From assembly GCF_918797505.1 (NCBI RefSeq), contig NC_092795.1, positions 28,879,131 to 28,943,130 on the forward strand: a stretch of 64,000 bases of DNA, in the 5' to 3' direction. Below the pieces are notes generated by a model. The model was given only the letters and a program-made list of their open reading frames with translations. It did no database searches and was not told where the DNA came from. The position numbers and the translations under genes are program-made. Positions 32,806 to 44,711 of the stretch are shown here, one piece after another (the stretch's first letter is position 1; each line of letters begins with the position of its first letter). This DNA is from Bemisia tabaci. Its lineage: Eukaryota; Arthropoda; Insecta; Hemiptera; Aleyrodidae.

Positions 32806-34662
32806 ACATCCACTCAAATTCAGGTTATGAACCTAGGATCCAGAGTAGTAGCCGATGAGAGGCTAAGGTGAGGCCCAGGTCAGTGAGTCACCTTGAACTG
32901 CTCTCCGCGTGAACTACTGAACGCAACGGCCGAGCCGAACAATAAACGGTGTTTGATGTTTGACGAGAGCGGTGTTTCTCTGAACAAGTGAAGAAGTGCA
33001 TGCTGTTGAATACAATTATGTCACTCTTTTCACACGTCAGCCGCGGCACGGTGGCGCGATGATTGAAATACTCCCAGGCGAGTTTGTCAGATCAGCATCG
33101 CACGAATACGCTCCAACCACAAACGATGAATTGATTGACTCCTACGATAATGTCTTATTGTACCAACAGCAGTAATTTTCTCCTTTTCAGTGGAAAAATG
33201 CATGGGTCTGATGAGAACAATATGTGTTAAAAAAAATAGGAAAAATGTTCGAACACGGAGATTGTATGATTCCGTACTACCTCAAGTTAGAATAGCCAGG
33301 AGGGTAGGTATTCAAAGTCTTGGTCATAGTCATACTTAAAGTATTTGAAGTCCTCTTATACTCTTCGCCAAAGTTTTGGATAGCAATTGCATACAGTAGG
33401 TTTCTACATAGAAGAAAGAGACGAAGCTCATTTTTTACTCATTGAAAACAGGATTTTCTACATGTAATTATTGTGTTGAGCGCATTAGGAAGGAACCATC
33501 TCCTATCAAAATATAATTAAGGATGTAAAAGTTATGCTCCTTCGTGTGAACTAACTTACGAGATGAACCGTATCCATACTACACATTTTTCTCCAAAATC
33601 GCTGTGGGATATTCAGACTGCATTAAATTGTCGAAGCTTCAACTTAAAAATACTCAGAATCCAGATTGGAGTCATTTTTGATGGACTGGCTTCAGTTTAA
33701 AAAATGAAACAATGGCTCTTAAAATTGGTAATCCGTGATATGCTTTTTCGTACACATTGGCAACAACGCGCACCAGAAGCGTGAAATGTTGCAATTTGTC
33801 CGGATCTTACGCGCATTTCAAATTGCGCGGTTCTGACGCACTACTTGTTCTATGGCTCATCATCTCTGCCACATTTATAAATCAATGAAACTAATAATTT
33901 CTGCGATCCTAAATTTAACAGCTTGTCTATTTTTGGACCAGTACGGATAGCTATCGACCCAGGGAGATCTAGCTTTGACTGACTCGATCGTCTTAGGCTT
34001 CCTTGGGTTTCCTGGGATAAAAAAAAGAGGAAGAAAAAAGCGCCAACTTTTACTGGGAAGGGGATTTTGGCCAAATTTTGACGTTATTTAACCGATGCGA
34101 TTATAGTAATCCTTGCAACAGTGCTGTGAAAAAGTTCAAAAGTTTTTCCTCGAATTTAATGCTCAAATGCACGAATAACTTTCTCGGTGACATAAGAAAA
34201 CAGAATATCTTTGTGCGTCAATTTGAAGACGGGCGTAAACGCCGAATTTTGTTGAAATTGAGTTTTCGACGGAATGACATTTTTTCAGGGTGGACTACCA
34301 ACATAAGTCACCTCTCCCCAGCTTAGAGTCCTTCCTTGTGATAAAGACCACGAGAAAGGGCACAAACTATGAAATTTAATTCTGTCATCGAAGACACATG
34401 CTACTTGACTGCCATGATATCGCTAAAAATGGCAAAAATGGGCGGTTTTGTAAAGAGGAAGGGTAGCATCCACCAAAATTTGGAAACACTTTATTTCTTG
34501 CTCGATCTCTCCGACCCTCCTCTGCGGTCACTTTGTCTTGTTACAGGAGATATGAAGAACAACAATTGTTTTTTTGAACGGAAATATATAAAGAATTTTC
34601 AAAGAAACCAAGTTTTCTCGTGTTTTCTAGAAACTTTAAGCGGTAATGGCCTTCTTCAAATG
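32806..34662. other. Unassigned DNA
   Basis: No gene is supported. Frames at 34078-34326 and 34369-34680 (+) lack domain features; the latter runs into a family I terminus. Nothing repeated was recognised at 32806-33840. Confidence 0.45.
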
Positions 34663-34663
34663 G

Positions 34664-34749
34664 ACTACATTTTGCAATAAGGAATAATGGCACATAAGCT
34701 GATTTGAACATAAGCCACAAATTTAAGTCCCGAATTGCAAAATGTGATC
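34664..34749. mobile_element. Short family I element
   Basis: The left end GACTACATTTTGCAATAAGG and the right complement CCGAATTGCAAAATGTGATC enclose only about 45 bp. The core CATTTTGCAA is shared with the copies at 3090, 26397 and 55214. Confidence 0.75.
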
Positions 34750-34885
34750 AGATAAATAACCGATATTCAATTCGAACGCTATCAGTCATTTTTCCGGATC
34801 TCAAGTGCTCCGTGCAGCCAAAGACGGCTAAGCCAATTTGAAATGAATCCTCCAGTATCCATACTCTCACTACGAAGGGACTGTA

Positions 34886-35140
34886 CTGCCGTGCTGAAGA
34901 GGAACGTCATATGAACATTCGAGGGTTGCCAAATTTCTTCCGATAAAACGTTAATTTTTGAGGCAAGTAATGAACATTTTTCCTTGAGATTTTCAGGAAC
35001 TTCAGGTGAAATTGCGAACAAAATTGTCTGAAAAACTAGAAAAAAAATATTCATAGATTTTACTGGAAATTCGTGATTTACTATATAGGACATTTGGCAG
35101 CGCCTGGAGGCTCATACGGCGTTTTTCCTTAGCTTGGCAG
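34886..35140. mobile_element. MITE family A copy
   Basis: It starts CTGCCGTGCTGAAGAGGAAC and ends CCTTAGCTTGGCAG. The 4-bp flanks TGTA and TGTG differ at one position. The interior motifs GGGTTGCCAAATTTCT and CCTTGAGATTTTCAGG are present. Just upstream, CCATACTCTC resembles part of the hAT terminus seen at 53906, perhaps an old fragment. Confidence 0.92.
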
Positions 35141-35438
35141 TGTGGCTGAGCGCGCATTGGGTTTGCAGGATTCTGGACATGGATCAGCTGGGGCCGGAGT
35201 GAGTGCACCTGCTTTTCACGACTAATGACTACGAATACTACAATTACTACGGAGCCGAGCCAGACACGGTTTCCCTCTCTCCCGACTCCGAGGCACACGA
35301 GCACGACTGCCACGATTTTGAACGACAGCCACCCGGCTCTGTCCTTTCTCTTTCATCAGCCCACTGCTCCGACGTTGCCGCCCGAAATTCAACATGTTCG
35401 GACCCCTAAATACTCATGTTTCCTGTCCTTGGTTCCCA

Positions 35439-35665
35439 CACTGGAAAAAAAACACATTGGATCTAGAGTCCAGACTCTTAAAAACATCGACAAGAAAAAA
35501 TACCCTTGATTCAATCGGATTTTTTCTTAAATCAAGAACCAAGCCTCTTAATATGAGCAGATTTCCTTTTGATTTAAGCAAAAATCTGATTGAATCAAGG
35601 GTATTTTTTCTTGGCAATGTTTTCAAGAGCCTGGACTCTAGATCCAATGTGTTTTTTTCCCAGTG
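35439..35665. mobile_element. MITE family B copy with CA/CA flanks
   Basis: It starts CACTGGAAAAAAAACACATT, ends TTTTTTTCCCAGTG, and is flanked by CA on both sides. Arms pair over almost the full 227 bp. Frames over it on both strands are fold-back shadows. Confidence 0.95.
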
Positions 35666-35680
35666 CATTCAAAAGTACCA

Positions 35681-36222
35681 ATAGACCACTAGATAAGCTA
35701 CGAATTTAAGCACTCTGATACATATACGGAAAAAATTAAATTGCTGCTATAACAATTCAAATGCTAAAAAAATGACTGCAATGTTTCAACGTAGCTTTTA
35801 CAACAACAAAAATGCTACTTTAACCACTATTGTAAGCTAATTTAACAACGGAGGTGGTTGAAGTAGCATTTTTTTGTTGTAAAATCTACATTGAAACATT
35901 GCAATCGCTTTTTTCAGCAATTGACTTGTTAAATCAGCAAATTAATATTTTCCGTGGGTCTTTAAAACAAAATTTCGTGTAAAACACGAGTTGCGCGACG
36001 AAAATTACCGAAAATCATTTCCTATCTAAGATATAAACGATTTTATTACATTGGTTACGAGAACTGTCCGATCACACGAAACTCCATGAGTCCATAATCG
36101 TGCACTACAACGGTTTCGGCAGGCTTCTCAATCAAACATTGTTCATTTTCCACCTTTCATTGGTCAAAAAGTAAACAATTTGCTACAGCTGAGCCGAAGC
36201 GTCAAGATTGAGATTTGATGAT
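35681..36222. mobile_element. Family S copy with MITE F inserted
   Basis: It begins TAGACCACTAGATAAGCTAC and then has CGAATTTAAGCACTCTGATA. After the insertion it continues through GACGAAAATTACCGAAAA to AAGCGTCAAGATTGAG. This matches the reverse of 17803-18351. The right terminus is missing. Confidence 0.8.
35725..35956. mobile_element. MITE family F, nested in S
   Basis: The ends are ACGGAAAAAATTAA and AATATTTTCCGTG. The arms pair CAATGTTTCAACGTAG and AAAAATGCTACTTTAACCAC with their complements. About 232 bp, noncoding. It fits the CACGG-ended class together with family D. Confidence 0.85.
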
Positions 36223-36737
36223 AATAGTAAATGATGACTATGATGAAAATGCTCAATTGATACCCTAAAAGGCGTCCCTATGTTTAAAAGAAAATTCGAG
36301 CCCTGGGGATAGTAGGTTCGACACGATGCGGGCTTGAAAGGGCTTCGGACCTTTATTCCGTCACTTCTATATACTTAAATCATATTTTAGATGTAATAAA
36401 ACCGCATCACCGTCACGATGGCTTAATGTTATGGTTACGATATCGATTAGTCCACCCACTTCACTCCACACGATTGATCAACGAGAAGATATCCTTAAAC
36501 GACTCAGTAGTTTCTATCAAGGTGGCCCGGACGAGTTGGGTGGGCCCCCACTCTCTTTTTTACATGATTTGAGCGAATGTATGTCAAGATGGCCCTTCTT
36601 ATCAACGTTGTAATGAGCAGACAGGTAAGTGACTATCCATGATCAGGCACGTCTTAAAGTAACCAGCTCTTAATGAACAAAGAGGCAAGTATTTAGGAAC
36701 ATTGAGTTATGAATTGTTGAAATATTAACCAAAATAC

Positions 36738-36777
<40 letters not shown>

Positions 36778-37248
36778 GGAGCGATATCATATATACTGCA
36801 ATTTCCTGTTTCAGTCATGGCTAGCCAGATCCTCACGATTTTCAAGCGTTGATTTGGAAAAGTCAGCGAGCATGCAACTCTTTGAACTCGTGAGTGGACA
36901 TATTTGCCTAACCGAGAAATTGAAGGCAAATCGCCGACTGACCCCGCTGGCGCGGAGCTGCACCTTTCGAGTTATGAAAAAGAATGCAATACTGTCCGAG
37001 TGAACTTGACCTATGCATTCTTTAATTATTTAACAATTCACTTACAGGGAAGATTTGAGCACTCTACTTTCATCACACTTCGTAAAATGCGGTTCAATCA
37101 AACAATAAATCAACGCCGAACCACTTGGGAATTGTTGTTAGGAGTCGCTCGATCTAACTACATCTATCTTGATTAAATTCATCGAATATTCTTGTGAAAT
37201 GGTGCAACCTTGAAAAAGAGAACATTACGTGAAGGAAGATTCACAAAC
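36223..37248. other. Unassigned DNA with a 33-A run
   Basis: A run of about 33 A at 36742-36774 could be the tail of a retrocopy, but I found no direct repeat of the downstream GTTGGAGCGATATC upstream of it. The frames at 36431-36613 and 36904-37176 show no domains. Confidence 0.45.
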
Positions 37249-37408
37249 CAGTGGCGTGGCGTGCTTTGCGATCTTTCGATATTTCCCCATTTGAAGCTGT
37301 GGTAAACAATCGATTATCAAGGTGTTCGCTGCGAACACCCTGCTTATCGATACTTTTTCATAGGTTTGACCGATCAATCGATATAACGCAAAGCACGCCA
37401 CGCCACTG
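37249..37408. mobile_element. hAT-like MITE family H copy
   Basis: It starts CAGTGGCGTGGCGTGCTTTG and ends CAAAGCACGCCACGCCACTG. The 8-bp flanks TCACAAAC and ACACAAAC match at seven of eight positions, as expected of a hAT target duplication. The interior has a GGTGTTCGCTGCGAACACC palindrome. It is 160 bp and noncoding. Confidence 0.92.
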
Positions 37409-40400
37409 ACACAAACGAAAAACTGAAAGGGTTTGCGTTACAGTTGTAGTTGTAGTTGCGTTTAACTATAAGTGAAAATGTGAGCGAATCCAGGCAAATC
37501 AAACATTTACTGAACACAAGTGCAAAATCGGCATTGCTTCGTCCCGTAAAAATAACAGAGCGAGCTCGATTCAAACTCCCGCATGACAATCAAATTTCAA
37601 GGCAACCAGAGTGGCTTCCAACTAGCATACGCATGGGCTTTAATGAGAGCAACAATTAGAGCGAGTGGTTGAAGCGTTCATGAATGTTTGGCTGAAAAAA
37701 AGCCTCAATAAGTCGTCCACCTTGCTTTTGCCCGATAACGCCCTTTCAGCGCTGTCGGTTTTTGAAAATTCCATACGAATTCTTGAGAAAAATCTGAGTG
37801 ATGCAATGTAAAGTGGCAACGTTTCGCCCTCTTTGGCAGGTATAAATAATCCCGGGAGAAACGAGTGCCCTCCAAACATTGTGACCGCTGCACTTTTTGT
37901 CAACGTCAATGAGGTCCAAGATCACCGTTTTACCTCGACTTTGTTTCTCTGGTAATTGGAATTGCAGTGGTCAACGTCGTGCATCTAGACGCAACAAAAC
38001 ACGTTCTTGAGTGCATATGTGCGTGAACAGGTTAACACCCAGTATGAAGCAAATTTCCCATCGGATTATGGTTTTTTTTTTAAAAAAAAGAGAGAAAGAG
38101 AAAAAAGGTAAAACATTATGTTCCTTTATTCTATGTCTTTAACTGGGAAGTTAGACGAAATAGGCACCTAACACGCTAATTGGAAAATGGGATCATTGGA
38201 AAATATCGATTGAAATTTACATTTGGTAATTCGTGAGAAAAAAACTGCTGACGCAAAGCTTGTGAAGTTCAGGTTTCATGTATGTTGATAAAACTTAAAC
38301 TTTAGCGCGTGTGTCGTTAGATAGGTTCCAAATTATCAGTTCTGTAAAGTTTTTCGATGCAAAACTTTCAGAGGAAAACTTCGGAACTCGCAAAATCAAT
38401 TGAAGCTGTTCGCACAAAAAGCACGCTGAAGCTTTCGAGATGCAGCCCTAGAAAAGGTGGAAGGACTCGCTTCGAAATTTGAGAAACCCTGAAATTTAAA
38501 ATGCAACACCCCCCCCCCCCCAAAAAAAAACCTCAACAAAAGTGATTTTTGCAAGAACCATTGCAATAGAGTTCTCTGTCTATACTGAAACATCAGCATG
38601 TTAACTTACTCTGAGGAGAAGCTATGAAAAGGAACAACTGAAACTTCGAGAAATTCTTGAAACTCGTGAGTGAGATACTGAAAAAAATACGTTTTCGGCT
38701 GATTTCATCTCTCCTTATAACTGACAAGCAAGTTCAATAATTAGTGCTTCCAAAGATACCAGTCATCCATCTAATGAAATTTCTGCATTCCTTATACCGA
38801 ATGCAGACAGATCTAACAAGTTAACTTACTTTCGCAGTAATATTTAACATTAATTAGGAGTCATTAATTTGAAAGGCCGTTGTTCCGAGACAAACTTATT
38901 TGTAAACGTTTGATTTTGGAATCATCTGAATAAGCACTTGCCAATGATGAAATATGGCCTCTTATCCACAGCCAGCGGAAAATCACATAAAAGGTGGATT
39001 ATTGCTGAAACTACGCAGCCTCTTGCTTGAAAAAAATTGATCGATACATAATATTTCAATTTAAGGTTTTGTCCGTGAAATTATTCAACACAGGCTCAAT
39101 AAAGGTTCGATTATGAACACGCTGAAATAATTCCCGCGGAGAAAAAGTGTCGATGGCTCGAAAGCAAGGGAAGGGGGAGTCATGGGTGAAAAAACTCGAT
39201 GCAGGCATTATGATAGAAAAAAGAGGGAAAACAACCGAACACATTGACTGCCACCCTCTTGAAAATCTTTCATCACTCGACAGGGGTCAATTATATTCGA
39301 TGAGATTGGAAAAGGAGGGTCCAGTTTGTGCCTTACAGTTGCATTCCTATTCGTTGGATTCAATATGATTTCGCTATTATCTCGTATCATCATTAACACC
39401 TCAACTTTGAGATCTGAGTGGGCTTGAAAATTGGTTTTCAGAGGAGAGATCTGAGGCACATCATCATCTCCTCGAAAAATCTGCATGTAGAGACTTAGAG
39501 TCCTCACCTCTGCAAGGAACCGTATATACATACAACTCAATGTAGCTCTGCTATTTACAAGAAGAAAAACACTTCGATTTTAAAACAACTGAAATTCGAT
39601 TCAGTATGCCTACCAAAATTCTTGATTTGGATAATTAAAGCTTCCGGTTTTAAAAACCGAATCTCGTCTCGGGGGAACCTACGTTTTCGGTAGAAAATAG
39701 TAGTCTTGGTTGAGTCACAGTACACAAACCAAAAGCGAATTACCGCAACTGAAGTTTGGTTTCTGTGACCGGGATTTTCAGTTCCCCGAACCAAAAAGTT
39801 CGATGAGCCTCACGAGTGAAAGTTCGGATGTTTTACATTACGTTTTTCTGTCCTTATATGCACACAAACGTGTCTCTTGAAATTTAGATGAAAACATAAA
39901 AGTGTGGCAGATCTGCCGGAAAGATATAAAGCGTGCTTCAAATGAGGCTGTAACTTTTGCCGCGTGTCGAAGCGTGTTGCAATCACTAAAGCTATCCAAA
40001 CTTAGGTACATCTCGGTATAAAAACGGAACCGCGCGGTTAGATCAATTCTGGACGCGGAAATATGAGGAATTCGGCAACTGTGGACCTGGACTAGTACTC
40101 GAATTTGGACCGCAGCGTGTTTGCGTCCGTCCGATTCCATGTTTCACGAACGGTCAACGGTCACTCATTAGCCCCGATGCCGTTGCCAAGTTCCACCAAC
40201 AACAACAATGAAGAGAGGCGAACAAAAAAGCTGAAGTCGCCTAAAGGCCGATAGAAAATCTGTACAAGAGAAAGAGAAAAACTGGGTTTTACCAGCCGAT
40301 AGGTTCAGTGCTCTTCCCTTGGCCCCATGAACCATGATATCTTCGTTTGAAAACCCGGACCTCACTTCGTAAAACCCTTAAGCTCCGAACCGTAAGCTCA

Positions 40401-41512
40401 GTTTGGTCAGCGAAGGGGTAGGCCCACACGACTGAAAGCTTGGTCTTTAAAACCGATAAAAGCACACTGAACTTGTCGGTTCGATACTTGAGGTTTTTTT
40501 TCTCCATGTGTTTTCGCCTCTATTAAGATGGTTCTTCAGCACTTGGAAGAACAATTCAATAGTCGATCGATGCATTGATAATTTCTGGATTTGAGGGCAT
40601 GCCTCCCGAATTTCTGAGCATCACATCACACTGTAGTACGTCAGGTATTTAACATACAATTTGACAAAGGAACATTTTGAAATAGATCTAAAAGTCCATC
40701 CTAAGTGAAAATCGCGAATCTAGAGGCAAAACGATTTGCGATATTCACTCGGGGCATCCTTACGGAGTTATTTCAAAGTTGGTACTTTTTGGTTGAATCG
40801 TGTGCACAACCACCTGTCATACGGATGGAATGCTCGGAACTTCTTAAACATTCCTCTCATATCCAGAAATTATCGATTCATCGATGGAGTATTGACTCTC
40901 TTCCCGAGGTGCTGAAGAACCACCTTAGGAAGGAATGTCAAGTGTTCCCGCCAAAATCGGCATCTACGCGACCACTTTGGCGCGTTTGTGCCGCTCCAGT
41001 TTTTTGAAATACGTGTTCCTCAGACGAAACTGAAAGTAATTTCTGAGTTGCCGCCGTGTCTTGCGCAGTTGCCGGTTCTCCGCCGGAGAGGAATCCACGT
41101 CCGTCATTCATTTTTAAATTAGATAACGTTCTGCGTTACAACAGTGTTAGCCGGAGGTCACCGCCCATGAGCGTGCCTGACCGGTAAAAACGGTAAACGG
41201 CACGGTAAGAGTAGGGCTGGACGAATATTTTATTCTGTTTCGTTGTGTGACACGGTAGGTGCCCAGGAACACAGATCAGTTCGGTTTGTTCTCAACGAAA
41301 ATCATGGGGTACCTCTTTTATTTTAATCACTCTGAAAAAGTAAAAAGTGAAAACTTACTAATGGATAACAGTCAGATTTACTGTTCTCGTCAACTTAAAA
41401 AAATAAACCAGAGACAACAAAGGAGAATCGCTTCTAGTAGCTTGGCAATCGTAGAAAGCTTTAACTTTTGGGGCCCCATTACTGAACTGTTGACCTACAC
41501 ATTAGATGGATG
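37409..41512. other. Unassigned 4.1 kb stretch
   Basis: I find no gene, RNA or clear transposon. A C16/A9 run lies near 38511-38529. From 39600 to 40500 there are scattered imperfect palindromes around CCGGTTTTAAAAACCG. The open frames (up to 110 codons) have no domains. A single pair of weak frames at 40705-41007 and 41259-41591 (+) is likewise unsupported. Confidence 0.45.
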
Positions 41513-41520
41513 TTCAACAC

Positions 41521-42614
41521 CAGAGCCGGATTTATCTACATGCCGCCCATGGGCCGCCTGTATTTTTCCGCCCCCTCCTCATTTGTTTTGAAACATCAAT
41601 AATAGATCATATTCGACAGTGGTTTGTTTGGTTCAAAACAATAGAACATAACCTCGACCAAAATTTTAGGATTTAATTTGGAAAAGCTGAAAATGAGAAA
41701 ATTCCAAACAATTTCACTTTTCATTACCATTTGGTACTCGAGAGAATAAAAATTCGATCACATAAGACCGGTTACCTCAGATTTCTAAATTGACTTCTGA
41801 GGCTGTGGTTGCATATTGAGCCAATCGATATCAATATAATATCACCTGTGTGATCTGTCGAGTACGATCTATAAAAACCATCAAGTGAACGTGCCGGTGG
41901 CGGGGGAGGGGTGTATTTCGTATAAGACGCGGTTTACTCGTGTTAGGCACATTTTTTGTAAAAGCCCTGTCAACACTAACAAAAATTCAGTTCCGTAAAC
42001 TCATCTCTGTTTGGACAAGGCCTTCCATTTATAAAAAAGAACGAAAAAATTATGAAAGAACAAACATAAATGTGCTTAGAAATTTTAACTTCCACCACCG
42101 CGCCGACCGCACTGTGTTGGCGCAATGCGTGAGGTATTCATGCAGTCTTGTAGGGGCTATGCGTTTCACGCGCCGACCGCTGCTGACCACACTGTTTGGC
42201 GCAATGCGTGAAGTATTCATGTGGTCTTGTAGGCGCTATGCGTTTCAAGCCGACTGCTGCTTGCCCGCAGTGTGTTTGACGCAATGCGTGAAGTATTCAT
42301 GCAGTCTTGTGGGCACTATGTGTTTCATGCCGACGGCCGCGCCGCTCCGTTCCAGGTCAAATTGCGTGTTTGGTTTCTTTCTCAACTCGACTAATTAAAG
42401 GTGTTGTCTCTTGTATCACCGAAAGACGACAAAATTAGAAATTACTATACTTTTAATCTCAGGAAATTGAGAGATTTTGTCGCCTTTTCTCGTTTGTAAT
42501 TTATTTTCTGCATCCGATTGTTTTCTCTCATTTTTTGATACCTACATTCAAAAAGATTGCAAAATTTGCCGCCATGGGCCGCGGCCCATGTGGCCACCCC
42601 TTAATTCGGCCCTG
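41521..42614. mobile_element. Non-autonomous hAT element, 1094 bp
   Basis: The left end is CAGAGCCGGATTTATC and the right end is the complement of CAGGGCCGAATTAAGG. Perfect 8-bp duplications TTCAACAC lie at 41513-41520 and 42615-42622. Subterminal CCATGGGCCGCC-type sequence is present at both ends. CAG ends and 8-bp duplications are diagnostic of hAT. The interior has no transposase; it carries three ~80-bp tandem units and unrelated AT-rich filler. The 152-codon frame at 41940-42398 simply reads through the tandem units. Confidence 0.93.
42085..42350. repeat. Three ~80-bp tandem units inside the hAT element
   Basis: Units with GCAATGCGTGAAGTATTCAT and a CTTGTAGGCGCTATGCG string start at 42122, 42201 and 42281, a period of 79-80 bp. 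In reverse complement each unit contains the TACTTCACGCATTGCGC module found at 10.8, 17.1 and 46.6 kb. The array suggests capture of this module by the hAT element or a shared origin. Confidence 0.88.
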
Positions 42615-42622
42615 TTCAACAC

Positions 42623-43517
42623 TGTGTTGAGCGATTAATCCATTCGGTATTGTGTACATCGTAACTTTGTTGATAATTTCGCTCGGCGAAACTAGGGAAA
42701 GGGTAAACTAGGGAAGGTCCCCTCCTTTTTTCTGTAATAAACATTCTTCTTCTTCCCCTTTATTCTTCCATTCATCCAATTCTTTTTCCGCCTCTTCTTC
42801 TTCTTCGTATTTCTAATGCATACTCATCTGACAGTCAGGAATCCTACGATCTGAATCTAGGGTTAGTACCCAAACAGGACTTGGATAACATCATATCGGA
42901 ATGAATCATGAGCGTTAAGTTATCAGGATGCATGATTTTAACTGCCTACATTCTGCGTTTAAAAAAGTAATTTCCTGACCTTCTTTCCACTCAGAGTAAT
43001 TAGGCAAAAAAGAATCTCAAAGGGACCATTAGCGTCTTTTACGCGATCAGAATAGAGCTTCAAAGAAACGTCATCGATAGCGATGCTGACTGCCGAAGTT
43101 TTTGCACGACCATAATCAAAGTGCGTCTTTCCGCTCAGCCAGAAAAGCCTTCCCGTAAAATGTTCCCGCAAGAGCATATGAAATGAACAGTATGATACCG
43201 TTGGGTATCAACCAGTGTAGCTCTATTCAGATCGTAGAAAAAGCGCTAATGGTAGCGGGTAGCGGCCGGCTTGGCTTGGTGGCGAGAAGTGGGGACCCTG
43301 GAAGCATGACTCGTAGCCGTAGTGAGTAGCGAGAGGTGTGTGTCTTATCCAGCGGACGGTGTGATTATCGAAGATTGTGATTGATTCCGCGACCGCGGTC
43401 TAGTGGATCGTGGAGTGTTACTCCTGCTTGACCGTCGGGCCCAGCGTTGCATAATGCATGCATAACACTCGGCTTCCCGCTCTTCCAGCCCCAGCTCTGG
43501 GCTCGCGGGTTCGCTTT
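42623..43517. other. Unassigned DNA
   Basis: A pyrimidine-rich TTCTTCTTC tract lies at 42735-42815, and a GC-richer stretch at 43255-43510. No gene is supported. Confidence 0.45.
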
Positions 43518-43756
43518 GCGGCCTGATTACTGAAATTGATAGACAAAGCGATAGACAAAGCGAAAACGGAGCGATCCCCTATCGATGCAATGGACAAAGG
43601 AGGTAAGGAACAGACAAACTAACTGCAACTCACGACCCAGTTAGTCTATCATTTTCTCCCTTAGTTTATACCAACCACCCGTTTCAACCAATAGGATCGC
43701 TCCATTTCCCTTTTCTCTTCTTCGTCTATCCCTTTGTCTATCCATTTCAGCTATTA
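43518..43756. mobile_element. MITE family J copy
   Basis: The left end has GCCTGATTACTGAAATTGAT and GACAAAGCGATAGACAAAGC; the right end has the complement, CCTTTGTCTATCCATTTCAG. The inner pair ATGGACAAAGGAGGTAAG and TCTCCCTTAGTTTATA is present. The TATAGACAAAGC motif is doubled here. Confidence 0.85.
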
Positions 43757-44523
43757 TGTTCTGCTCTTTCCCTCTTGAAGTGTGGGCTGCATCTATAGTA
43801 GTATTGATTTGGCTAAATGTAAACAAATTTGCAAAAACTCGCCTTGCCAAATGCTTACACCTTCCAACAAGCATTAGTTATCTTTAAAGGCACAAAACGT
43901 AGACTCAAAGGAGTGCTTATCAACGATTTTTAAATGAAAAGTAGGGTTGACCCCCGAACTTAAGCCTCGCCCGATGAAGTCGCTTCGATTGTTATTTTGA
44001 GGCCCTAAAATGAAAGTTCTCCGATTCCACCACTTGCATTTGATTTCAGATCTTAATTAGAGATTTTGGATGGTCAGGGTTGTCTTTACGATCGCAGATC
44101 GGTATTACTTCCATGAAATATTTCGATTACATTAAAAGCTAGCCACTCGCTTGCGCGTTATGCCCCGTTCGCTTCAAAAATTGGCACCTTCGGCTTGAAT
44201 GGAAATCGGCTCGGCACACTGATTGTTTTTGAGCACTGAGTTACCGCTTTGATTAACTTCCTCGCCGATAAAATTCCACGCATCCACTGCAAACTACGCG
44301 CGCCGTCGCACGATGGACAGAAATCATATTTCCCTGGTAAAAATTGGCAGTGGAATCTGTGTTCCAAAATACCATAGACCTACAGCCGACTGTAAGATTT
44401 CCAATAGCTTCTACAGCCGGCAATACAATTTCTTATAGCGCTTTACAGCCGATGGCGATTAAGCAACAGCCTGACGATAAAGTGCATTCTAAACGTTACT
44501 AATTACGAATGCTAGGACTTAGT
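43757..44523. other. Unassigned DNA
   Basis: I see nothing supportable. Near 44380-44460 three CTACAGCCG(A/G)-type strings recur at about 30-40 bp spacing. Confidence 0.4.
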
Positions 44524-44711
44524 GAGTTTTTGGACTACCGCTCTCTTTTTGGGCCGTAGTAGGTATCTTGATTTATTTTGCGAGGAAAGCTCCGTACTTT
44601 TGAAGGATGCCTGCCATTCCTAATATGTTGGAGTGCCTTCAATTTCGTACGATACTGTGCAATACCTGTGGTGTGAAATAGTTGCTTCAAGCGCCGTGGT
44701 ACGCTGCGGCG

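Noticed and set aside
34780..34885. hAT fragment resembling the terminus at 53906
   Set aside because: Only about 10 contiguous bases match (CCATACTCTC); this is too short to call.
36742..36774. 33-base A run as a second retrocopy tail
   Set aside because: No direct repeat of the downstream sequence was found upstream, so retroposition cannot be supported.
38505..38530. C16/A9 homopolymer run as a functional element
   Set aside because: It is a simple low-complexity run; the C runs near 45548 and the G run near 30580 are similar and unrelated.
41940..42398. 152-codon frame with repeated Cys/Arg-rich peptides
   Set aside because: The repeats in the peptide are simply the three 80-bp tandem units inside a non-autonomous hAT element.
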